A stretch of 13,889 nucleotides of DNA from positions 1 to 13,889 of the forward strand of contig JAUMNV010000106.1 of NCBI GenBank assembly GCA_031295725.1. The letters run 5' to 3'. The translations under genes were made by a program, and so were the position numbers. The notes beneath the pieces are model-generated. The model had not been told where the DNA came from, did not search any database, and saw nothing but the letters and a program-made list of their open reading frames with translations. Position 1 is the first letter of the stretch, and each line of letters opens with the position of its first letter. Shown in pieces: positions 6,675 through 12,539 of the stretch. The DNA comes from Collinsella sp. (lineage in GTDB: Bacteria > Actinomycetota > Coriobacteriia > Coriobacteriales > Coriobacteriaceae).

Positions 6675-6944
6675 ATGGATAACAACACTTTGCTGTTCCA
6701 GGACAAGGGTTCGGGCAGGTTTAAAGACGTCAAGATCTACCCTAACCGCATTGAGGTGCTCAAGAAGGGCACGTTTGGTGGCAAGCATACCGAGATTGTC
6801 TACCTTAAGGACATCACGGGGGTCAACAGGATCAAGGGCCGCAATGTTTTTCTTCGCAACAGGCTGTTAACTGCCTGTGTCTTTAGCCTGAGCAGCCGCT
6901 CCCGGGCTCAGGAATTCGTCAACGTGCTCAATATGGTGATGTGA
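6675..6944 (+). CDS. small PH-like domain protein
   Basis: 89 residues from the ATG at 6675, with GGGAG (6662-6666) eight bases upstream. A GTG at 6630 would add 15 residues but overlaps the likely -10 box. The pattern FKDVKIYPNRIEVLKKG, then EIVYLKDITGV, then VFSLSSRSRAQEFVNVLN fits a bacterial PH-like fold: alternating beta strands with a C-terminal helix. There is no signal peptide. Such small proteins are poorly characterised and have no enzymatic motifs. It lies alone between divergent and convergent neighbours. The fold is inferred from the strand pattern only. Confidence 0.75.
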   Translation: MDNNTLLFQDKGSGRFKDVKIYPNRIEVLKKGTFGGKHTEIVYLKDITGVNRIKGRNVFLRNRLLTACVFSLSSRSRAQEFVNVLNMVM

Positions 6945-6960
6945 CCGGGCGCTTTCGAAC

Positions 6961-7003
6961 ACAAAAAACCGGGATGCAAGGAGTCGCACCTTGCATCCCG
7001 GTT
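6961..7003 (-). terminator. terminator of the first lipoprotein gene
   Basis: A perfect 15-base-pair stem, 6967-6981 with 6989-7003, encloses a seven-base loop. On the minus strand it runs into six T residues. It lies 36 bases after the lipoprotein stop. On the plus strand there is no T run, although the hairpin also closes the converging PH-like gene. Confidence 0.9.
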
Positions 7004-7038
7004 GAGCTAAAACGGCGTTGCTGCATGCAGTTGGAGCT

Positions 7039-7632
7039 TTAACGCTTAATCTCGATATCGTCGAGCTTAACATCCATGGCCTCGGTCTTGGCCTTGGCGA
7101 TATCATCGGCAAACTCCAGGGACTTCATCATGGTCTCGACGGCGTCCTTGTGCTCCTCGACGTTGTCGATGCGCACGTAGACGCTGCCGCCGCCTGCTTC
7201 GGTGAAGTACTCAGTCGTCACGCCGCCCGAGTGTGTATAGGAAGCGTTGCGCCAAGTCTTGCCGTTGTACTTGACGGGGTCATTCTCGGTCCACTCAAAG
7301 CTGGCATTCCACTTTGCCTCGTAGTCGAACAGCTCGTCGGCGTTCTTGTCAGGATCGAAGACGGGGATGAAGCGATCGCTGGCGTGCTCGCTCTCGGTGA
7401 ACTTAAACTGGGCCCTGTCGGCGGTATCGCCTGCGACGTCGGTGACCTCGACGCCCTCGGGGACCTCGACCTTAAACCAGATGAAGTCGGTCCTCATATC
7501 CACGGCTGGCTTTTCCGCGCCGCCGCCACCGCCACTGCCGGTAGCGCCGCCGCTGCCACCGCAGCCCACCAGGGCAAACGCGGCAAAGAGACTGATGCAG
7601 AGGGTGAGAATCGCAAAGGCCTTCTTTTTCAT
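7039..7632 (-). CDS. surface lipoprotein, paralogue of the upstream gene
   Basis: 197 residues. GAGGAGGA about eight bases upstream supports the start. A type II signal peptide has KKK, a hydrophobic core and the lipobox LVGC, with Cys24 to be lipidated. A Gly/Ser linker (25-39) follows, then a soluble domain beginning TDFIWFKVEVPEGVEV. It is alignable along its length with the 199-residue protein at 7875-8474: shared blocks include ADR, ASDRFIPV, YNGKTW/YNGRTW and the final IEIK. The protein should sit on the outer face of the membrane. No catalytic motif is seen and I do not recognise the domain. It has its own terminator, and an upstream motif shared with the paralogue. Confidence 0.88.
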   Translation of the reverse strand: MKKKAFAILTLCISLFAAFALVGCGGSGGATGSGGGGGAEKPAVDMRTDFIWFKVEVPEGVEVTDVAGDTADRAQFKFTESEHASDRFIPVFDPDKNADELFDYEAKWNASFEWTENDPVKYNGKTWRNASYTHSGGVTTEYFTEAGGGSVYVRIDNVEEHKDAVETMMKSLEFADDIAKAKTEAMDVKLDDIEIKR

Positions 7633-7704
7633 GGTCGTGTCCTCCTCGATCTGTAACCGCCCATGGATTACCTGCCTTTACTGTACGCGCGAGTGACTCG
7701 TAAG

Positions 7705-7723
7705 GGTGGGCCATGTGTCCCAT
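7705..7723. promoter_or_regulatory. shared 19-base upstream motif, copy 1
   Basis: GGTGGGCCATGTGTCCCAT, identical to 8672-8690. It contains an imperfect palindrome, TGGGCCATGTGTCCCA, in which six of eight pairs match. It lies 73 bases before the lipoprotein start at 7632, near a possible minus-strand -10, TACAGT. It is probably an operator or activator site. The flanks also share CTCG on one side. Confidence 0.55.
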
Positions 7724-7769
7724 TCTGATGGCTGGATTTGCGCCGTTAAGTGGCAATATGCTCGGGCGC

Positions 7770-7804
7770 AAAAGAGGGGAGGGCCGGTGCTGCCGGCTCT
7801 CCCC
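7770..7804 (-). terminator. terminator of the second lipoprotein gene
   Basis: GGGGAG, one unpaired base and GCCGG (7776-7787) pair with CCGGC, one base and CTCCCC (7793-7804) around a five-base loop. The minus strand then reads CTCTTTTG. It lies 70 bases beyond the stop at 7875. Confidence 0.65.
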
Positions 7805-7874
7805 GGGGTTGGGTGCCCGTTGCTTTAATGGGGCGCATGTGCGCAGGTGCGCGTAGGCGCGTGCGGGTGTCCCG

Positions 7875-8474
7875 TTACTTGATCTCGATGCTCGAAATCT
7901 CGACTTCGCGCGCCTCGGAAACTGCCTCTGCCATGTCATCGGGGAATTCGATGGAGTTGAGGAGCGCCTCGGCTTCTTTCTTGTGCAGGTCGAAGTTCGA
8001 GATAAGGACATAGATGCTTCCCGGCTCAACGTCGGTAAAGAGTAGGGTTGTGATGCCACTGTTGTCCTCGTACGTTCCGACGAGCCACGTCCTGCCGTTA
8101 TACTCGACGGACCCGCCATCCTTCCACTGGAACGTATCCCCCTTCTTTTCCGCCTGGTCGGCGTGGGATTCCTCGGCAGTCAGCGCTTTTTTCCAAACGG
8201 GGATAAAACGATCGGCCGAGGCGTTCTCGTCTTCGGGGAAGGTGAGCTGGACCCTGTCGGCGTTCTTGCCGGCGGAGTCGCTTACGCCGACGCCCTCGGG
8301 CATCTCGACCTTAAACCAGATAAAGTCGGTCTTCTTGGCGACGGGGACCTTTTCCTTGCTCTCGCTCTTGGGGGCGCTGCCGCCGCCCGATGCGCTCCCG
8401 CCGCAGCCGACAAGGGCAAACGCGGCAAAGAGGGCGATGCAAAGGGAGAGGATCGATAGGGTCTTTTTCTTCAT
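7875..8474 (-). CDS. surface lipoprotein, tandem paralogue
   Basis: 199 residues from the ATG at 8474, with AAGGAGGAC just upstream. An in-frame ATG at 8507 would add 11 residues ahead of the signal peptide and is rejected. The signal peptide ends in LVGC with Cys24 to be lipidated; 19 of the first 24 residues match the other lipoprotein. A Ser/Gly/Lys linker is followed by TDFIWFKVEMPEGVGV and the shared soluble domain. No catalytic residues are recognised. The tandem copy probably arose by duplication and has since diverged strongly outside the signal peptide and short blocks. Each gene has its own terminator and upstream region, so they can be expressed separately. The ligand is unknown. 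Confidence 0.88.
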   Translation of the reverse strand: MKKKTLSILSLCIALFAAFALVGCGGSASGGGSAPKSESKEKVPVAKKTDFIWFKVEMPEGVGVSDSAGKNADRVQLTFPEDENASADRFIPVWKKALTAEESHADQAEKKGDTFQWKDGGSVEYNGRTWLVGTYEDNSGITTLLFTDVEPGSIYVLISNFDLHKKEAEALLNSIEFPDDMAEAVSEAREVEISSIEIK

Positions 8475-8671
8475 GTTGGCGTCCTCCTTGTCTGCCGATG
8501 ACATCACGGCGCCGCATGCTGTTGGGGTACTGATTGCGCTGGCGGCGGATGTCTCTGTGTACTGTGCGGCTTATGCCTCCGTTCATCGCTTATGGCCGTT
8601 GCTCGGCCGTGCCCCAACGGGTCCCTTACTTATAGATATGCCCCAGTTTGTGCCGTTCGGGAGTCTCGAAA

Positions 8672-8690
8672 GGTGGGCCATGTGTCCCAT
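8672..8690. promoter_or_regulatory. shared 19-base upstream motif, copy 2
   Basis: Identical to 7705-7723. It lies 198 bases before the second lipoprotein start at 8474, and 162 bases before fchA on the other side, so either or both genes could be targets. Its distance from the lipoprotein start differs from copy 1, which argues for a binding site rather than a passive remnant of the gene duplication. Confidence 0.55.
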
Positions 8691-8745
8691 GTTTGCGGCG
8701 CCGACGCCTATCGTTCGTCATAGAAATCCGCGATGGCCAGGTGTG

Positions 8746-8774
8746 CTGACGCTCATGTGCTTATGGGCTAGACT
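8746..8774 (+). promoter_or_regulatory. probable fchA-folD promoter
   Basis: CTGACG, a 17-base spacer and TAGACT. Four of six -35 bases match TTGACA, and the -10 is good. It would give a 5' leader of about 70 bases before the fchA start. Confidence 0.5.
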
Positions 8775-8851
8775 TAGCATCATTACGTGTTTGATGCGGT
8801 TGGTCGGCGGTTGCCGCCCGACCGATCTATATGACTTGAAGGTGCATACGT

Positions 8852-9484
8852 ATGAGCCAAGAGATGATGGACAAGACCTGCCGCGGGTTTGCCGAGGCGC
8901 TGGCCGCGCGCGAGCCGGTTCCCGGCGGTGGCAGCGCGAGCGCCTTTGTGGGCGCGCTGGGCGCCTCGCTGTGCGGAATGGTCGCACGCTACGGGGCAAC
9001 CAATCCCGCGCTTGTCGATCGCGCAGACGATCTGACGCGCGCATTTGCCCAGGCAGACGAGTTGGCACAGGAGCTAGTGGGCCTGGTTGCCGAGGATGTT
9101 CGTGCGTACGGCCAGGTGTCTGCGGCATACGGTATTCCTCGTGATGACCCGGCTCGACCCGTGGCGATTCAGGACGCGTTGCGTGTGGCGGCCATGCCTC
9201 CGTATCGGATCATGGACACCTGTGGGCGCGCGCTGGCGCTGCTCGAGGACATGGCAGACAAAGGCTCGCGCCAACTGCTGTCCGACGTGGCGTGCGGTGC
9301 CGTGTTCTGCCGCGCCGCCATGCAGGGTGCGAGCCTGACACTCTTTGCCAACACCACATCTATGAAAGACCGGGCGCGCGCCGAGGAACTCGAGGCAGCG
9401 TGCGACGATCTGCTGGATACGTGGCTGCCGCGCGCCGATGCGCTGGCGCGCCGTGCTGCCGACGCCGCAAGGAAGAGGGGGTAG
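8852..9484 (+). CDS. fchA: cyclodeaminase/cyclohydrolase family protein (FchA)
   Basis: 210 residues; GAAGGTG (8838-8844) precedes the ATG by seven bases. It is a single domain of the formiminotransferase-cyclodeaminase C-terminal family. The glycine-rich folate-binding motif is PVPGGGSASAFVGALGASL (22-40). Later family features are KGSRQLLSDVACGA and TSMKDRARAEELEAACDDLL. Members either deaminate formimino-tetrahydrofolate to methenyl-tetrahydrofolate, or act as methenyl-tetrahydrofolate cyclohydrolase in clostridial and acetogenic one-carbon pathways. The folD start is two bases after the stop, so the genes are cotranscribed and probably translationally coupled. No histidine-degradation gene is in view, which favours the cyclohydrolase role. 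The FolD next door lacks cyclohydrolase residues, which strengthens that reading. The protein is cytoplasmic. Confidence 0.9.
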   Translation: MSQEMMDKTCRGFAEALAAREPVPGGGSASAFVGALGASLCGMVARYGATNPALVDRADDLTRAFAQADELAQELVGLVAEDVRAYGQVSAAYGIPRDDPARPVAIQDALRVAAMPPYRIMDTCGRALALLEDMADKGSRQLLSDVACGAVFCRAAMQGASLTLFANTTSMKDRARAEELEAACDDLLDTWLPRADALARRAADAARKRG

Positions 9485-9486
9485 CC

Positions 9487-10341
9487 ATGGCCGAGCTGTT
9501 GAAGGGCGCTCCCGTCGCCCGTGCTTTGACCGAGGAGCTCGCCGCTCGCTGCACGGCTTTGCGCGAGCGCGGCGTTGTTCCGACGCTGGCCATCGTGCGT
9601 GTGGGCGAGCGCGAGGACGACCTGTCCTACGAGCGCGGCGCCCTCAAGCGCTGCGAGAAGGTTGGCATTGAGGCTCGCCGCCTTTTGCTTCCCGCCGATG
9701 TTTCGCAGGACGAGCTGTTGGCGGCTATTAAAGACATCAATGCCGACCCCGCTGTTCATGGCTGCCTGATGTTTCGTCCGTTGCCCGCTGGGCTTGACGA
9801 GGATGCGGTTGCCGCGGCACTCGATTCCGCCAAGGACGTTGACTCCATGACGCCGGCCTCGCTGCTCACCACGCTTTCGGGGCGCGGCGAGGGCTTTGCT
9901 CCTTGCACGGCTGAAGCCGTGTTGGCATTGCTGGACCATTACGGCGTTGAGCTGGATGGGGCCAAGGTCGCGGTTGTTGGTCGGTCGCTGGTGATTGGTC
10001 GTCCCGTAGCCGCCATGCTTACGGCTCGCAATGCCACGGTGACGACGTGCCATACGCATACGCGCGACTTGGCTTCCGAGTGCCGTGTGGCCGATATTGT
10101 GGTTGCGGCCGTTGGACGCGCGCGCACGATTGGTGTGGACGCGGTTCGCGAGGGCCAGACAATCATCGATGTTGGCATTAATTGGGACGAGGCCGCTGGC
10201 AAGCTGGTCGGGGACGTCGATTTTGATGCCGCGGAACCGATCGTTGGCGCCATTACTCCCGTGCCGGGCGGCGTGGGGGCTGTGACCACGGCGATCCTCG
10301 CCAAACACGTGATCGAGGCGGCGGAGCGCGCATCGAAATAG
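9487..10341 (+). CDS. folD: methylenetetrahydrofolate dehydrogenase FolD, cyclohydrolase residues altered
   Basis: 284 residues. The ATG at 9487 follows the purine run GGAAGAGGGGG. FolD normally oxidises 5,10-methylene-tetrahydrofolate with NADP and then hydrolyses the methenyl product. The dinucleotide-binding motif VVGRSLVIGRPVAAML (163-178) is intact, as are the end motifs IIDVGIN and TPVPGGVGAVT. The active-site helix reads REDDLSYERGALKRCEKVGI: Tyr48 is kept, but the usual catalytic Lys (Tyr+4, E. coli Lys54) is Ala52; a Lys two residues later remains. The usual Gln of VQLPLP (E. coli Gln98) is Phe96 in MFRPLP. The Asp of KDVD (Asp119) is kept. Dehydrogenase activity is therefore expected and cyclohydrolase activity is probably lost. 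The gene sits immediately after fchA, which can supply that step. Confidence 0.92.
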   Translation: MAELLKGAPVARALTEELAARCTALRERGVVPTLAIVRVGEREDDLSYERGALKRCEKVGIEARRLLLPADVSQDELLAAIKDINADPAVHGCLMFRPLPAGLDEDAVAAALDSAKDVDSMTPASLLTTLSGRGEGFAPCTAEAVLALLDHYGVELDGAKVAVVGRSLVIGRPVAAMLTARNATVTTCHTHTRDLASECRVADIVVAAVGRARTIGVDAVREGQTIIDVGINWDEAAGKLVGDVDFDAAEPIVGAITPVPGGVGAVTTAILAKHVIEAAERASK

Positions 10342-10376
10342 GCGTTTTTGCCCACAGGGGCTGCCGAAGCCGTGGT

Positions 10377-10406
10377 TTCGCCCTTTTCGTGTCGAAGCGA
10401 TACACT
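10377..10406 (+). promoter_or_regulatory. possible promoter of the dipeptidase gene
   Basis: TTCGCC (10377-10382), an 18-base spacer and TACACT (10401-10406). The -35 is weak. The roughly 100-base gap after folD and the strong ribosome binding site fit an independent transcript, but read-through from folD is possible. Confidence 0.3.
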
Positions 10407-10442
10407 GTTATCGTTTGATTTCTTCGCTTAAGGAGGATGCGC

Positions 10443-11966
10443 ATGCCGTGCACAACGATTTTGGTTGGTAAGAACGCGAGCTACGACGGGTCGACGCTTG
10501 TCGCCCGCAACGAGGACTCGTCCAACGGGGTGTTTGAGCCCAAGCGTATGCGCGTGGTGCATCTCGACGAGCAGCCGCGCGTCTACACGAGCGTCCTGAG
10601 CCACCTGACCGTTGAACTGCCCGATAACCCCATGCGCTACACGTGCGTCCCCGATGTTGTCCCGGGCCACGGCATCTGGGCCGAGGCCGGTTTCAACGAG
10701 CTCAATGTGGGCATGTCCGCAACCGAGACGCTCACCACCAATGAGCGCGTTCGCGGCGCCGACCCGCTCGTGGACTACGTGCCCGCCAAGGGTAACGAGG
10801 GTGAGGACGGCTATGTGCCGGCGCAGCCTGGTGGCTTGGGTGAGGAGGACATGGTGACCCTGGTCCTGCCGTATGCCAAGTCCGCCCGCGACGGCGTCCG
10901 TATCCTGGGCGACCTGCTCGAGCGCTACGGCACCTACGAGAACAACGGCATCGCCTTTAGCGACGTGGACGAGATCTGGTGGCTCGAGACCATCGGCGGC
11001 CATCACTGGATCGCCAAGCGCGTGCCCGACGACGCCTATGTGACCATGCCTAACCAGCTGGGTATCGACAGCTTTGACCTGGACGACGCCGAGGGCGACC
11101 AGGCCGACCACATGTGTTCCGCCGACCTGCGCTCCTGGATGGCCGAGTGGCATCTGGACCTGACGCTGGGCGTCGAGGGCTACGGCTCGGCTGCGGTCTT
11201 TAACCCGCGCGAGGCCTTTGGCTCGCACAGCGACAGCGACCACGTCTACAACACGCCGCGCGCCTGGTACATGCAGCGCTGCCTCAACCCCAGTGACGTG
11301 TGGGATGGCCCCGACGCCGACTACACGCCCGAGAGCGACGATATCCCCTGGAGCCGCGTGCCCGAGCGTAAGGTGACCATCGAGGACATCAAGTACGTAC
11401 TCTCGAGCCACTACCAGGGTACGGAGTACGACTGCTACGGCAGCAAGGGCACGCCCGCCACGCGCGGCGCCTATCGCCCCATCGGCATCAACCGCAACAG
11501 CCAGCTCGCCGTGCTGCAGCTGCGCCCCTATGCGCAGCCGGCCTATCGCGCCGTGCAGTGGATGGCGTTTGGCTCCAACTCGTTTAACGCGCTGGTTCCG
11601 CTGTACGCCAACGTCGAGACCATGCCCGAGTACTATGCCGACACGCAGGCTCGCGTAACGTCCGAAAACTTCTACTGGGCCAACCGCCTGATCGGCGCCC
11701 TGGCCGACGTCCGTTTCCATGAGTGCGGCCGCGCTGTGGAGGACTATCAGGAGAAGGTCGGTGGCATGGGTCACAAGCAGATCCATGACGTCGACGCTGC
11801 CGTAGCCGCTCTGCCCGAGGCCGAGGTGCCTACCGAGCTCGCCCGCGCCAACGAGGCCTTTGCCGAGCTCGTGCGCGTGGAGACCGATGCCCTGTTGGGC
11901 AAGGTGCTCTACACCACGAGCTGCGCCATGAAGAACTCCTTCGCGATGAACGACAACGTAAGGTAA
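10443..11966 (+). CDS. C69-family dipeptidase
   Basis: 507 residues. AGGAGG at 10431-10436 is six bases before the ATG at 10443; the ATG at 10437 abuts the ribosome binding site and is rejected. The N-terminus reads MPCTTILVGKNASYDGSTLV followed by ARNEDS. This is the Ntn-hydrolase signature of peptidase family C69 (PepD-like), in which Cys3 would become the N-terminal nucleophile after removal of Met-Pro. The length fits the family. There is no signal peptide, so the enzyme is probably cytoplasmic and cleaves dipeptides from peptide uptake. It is followed by a strong terminator, so it is likely a single-gene unit or the end of the fchA-folD transcript. The family is confident; substrate preference cannot be read from the sequence. 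Confidence 0.93.
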   Translation: MPCTTILVGKNASYDGSTLVARNEDSSNGVFEPKRMRVVHLDEQPRVYTSVLSHLTVELPDNPMRYTCVPDVVPGHGIWAEAGFNELNVGMSATETLTTNERVRGADPLVDYVPAKGNEGEDGYVPAQPGGLGEEDMVTLVLPYAKSARDGVRILGDLLERYGTYENNGIAFSDVDEIWWLETIGGHHWIAKRVPDDAYVTMPNQLGIDSFDLDDAEGDQADHMCSADLRSWMAEWHLDLTLGVEGYGSAAVFNPREAFGSHSDSDHVYNTPRAWYMQRCLNPSDVWDGPDADYTPESDDIPWSRVPERKVTIEDIKYVLSSHYQGTEYDCYGSKGTPATRGAYRPIGINRNSQLAVLQLRPYAQPAYRAVQWMAFGSNSFNALVPLYANVETMPEYYADTQARVTSENFYWANRLIGALADVRFHECGRAVEDYQEKVGGMGHKQIHDVDAAVAALPEAEVPTELARANEAFAELVRVETDALLGKVLYTTSCAMKNSFAMNDNVR

Positions 11967-11984
11967 AGATAACCTTGCAACGAG

Positions 11985-12023
11985 CGAGCGGGGCAAACGC
12001 CGTCAATGGCTTTTCCCCGCTCG
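11985..12023 (+). terminator. terminator after the dipeptidase gene
   Basis: CGAGCGGGG (11985-11993) pairs with CCCCGCTCG (12015-12023). Inside, AAA/TTT and GCC/GGC extend the stem to a six-base loop. The downstream sequence ATTTCTAT is a modest T-rich tail. It begins 18 bases after the stop codon. Confidence 0.7.
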
Positions 12024-12049
12024 ATTTCTATCCCGGCGATAAAACGATT

Positions 12050-12079
12050 TTGTGTCGTTCGCCCAATCTTGGGTACAAG
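12050..12079 (+). promoter_or_regulatory. possible promoter of the phasin-like/ABC1 kinase pair
   Basis: TTGTGT (12050-12055), an 18-base spacer and TACAAG (12074-12079), just after the preceding terminator and 35 bases before the next start codon. Both boxes are imperfect. Confidence 0.35.
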
Positions 12080-12114
12080 AACGCCAATGCAGTTGTTCAC
12101 GATTGGAGCCAATC

Positions 12115-12531
12115 ATGGTTATGAAATTCGATCAGCTTGTTAACGGTGCCATCAACGTGGGCTTCGGCGCCGCCGCCGTTGCCGTCGAGGGTGGCAAGAA
12201 GGTCCTCGACGACCTCAATACCAAGGGCGAGCAGGTCCGCAAGGACGCCGGCACCCCCGATATCGCCCGCAGCGTGTCCGACATGTTCGAGCAGGCTGGT
12301 GGCACCATCTCCGACCTGACCGAGCGCCTGGGCATGCAGGGCGAGACCGCGACGCAGCGCGTGCTCGACGAGCTCATCCTGGCCCGCGTCCGCGTTATGA
12401 CCGCCCCCGAGCGCACGGCCTTCCTGGCCCATGTGCGCGACATCGTCGATTCGGTCGAGGACAACGTGACCTCGGTGCCCGTCGAGTCCGTTGAGCCCGA
12501 CGATGCAGAGGACACCGAAGAGGCCGAGTAG
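12115..12531 (+). CDS. phasin-like coiled-coil protein
   Basis: 138 residues from the ATG at 12115, with GGAG (12105-12108) six bases upstream. A second ATG at 12121 is too far from it. The N-terminal region (about 5-32) is Ala/Gly/Val-rich and mildly hydrophobic. The rest is predicted helical (KKVLDDLNTKGEQVRKDAG, then DMFEQAGGTISDLTERLG) and the last 20 residues are strongly acidic. The size and helical design resemble the phasin/PhaE-like superfamily; no catalytic motif is present. The stop is eight bases before the ABC1 kinase start, so the two are cotranscribed. Small phasin-like proteins are often found beside ABC1 kinases in anaerobic bacteria, which suggests a partner or regulator role. 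No polyhydroxyalkanoate gene is nearby. Confidence 0.8.
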   Translation: MVMKFDQLVNGAINVGFGAAAVAVEGGKKVLDDLNTKGEQVRKDAGTPDIARSVSDMFEQAGGTISDLTERLGMQGETATQRVLDELILARVRVMTAPERTAFLAHVRDIVDSVEDNVTSVPVESVEPDDAEDTEEAE

Positions 12532-12539
12532 CAGCGCAG

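Larger units (their letters stand above)
8475..8851. other. divergent intergenic region between lipoprotein and fchA
   Basis: This 377-base stretch has no supportable gene. It holds the second copy of the 19-base motif (8672-8690), a probable fchA promoter (8746-8774), and a GGCCG/CGGCC hairpin at 8594-8608 without a T run. An AT-rich patch near 8630-8640 could be a minus-strand -10 for the lipoprotein gene. The frames open across it are shadows of neighbouring coding sequence. Confidence 0.6.

Noticed and set aside
7830..7870. Alternating GCGC/TGCG-rich patch between the lipoprotein stop and its terminator
   Set aside because: It is GC-rich low complexity with only short imperfect inverted repeats and no conserved partner elsewhere in the window.
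8014..9144. 376-codon open frame on the plus strand
   Set aside because: It runs antisense through the second lipoprotein, across the intergenic region and into fchA in the wrong frame.
9169..10308. 379-codon open frame on the minus strand
   Set aside because: It is antisense to fchA and folD, both of which are clear family members.
10428..11996. 522-codon open frame on the minus strand
   Set aside because: It lies wholly opposite the C69 dipeptidase, which has the correct family motifs and ribosome binding site. Long antisense frames are expected in GC-rich coding DNA.
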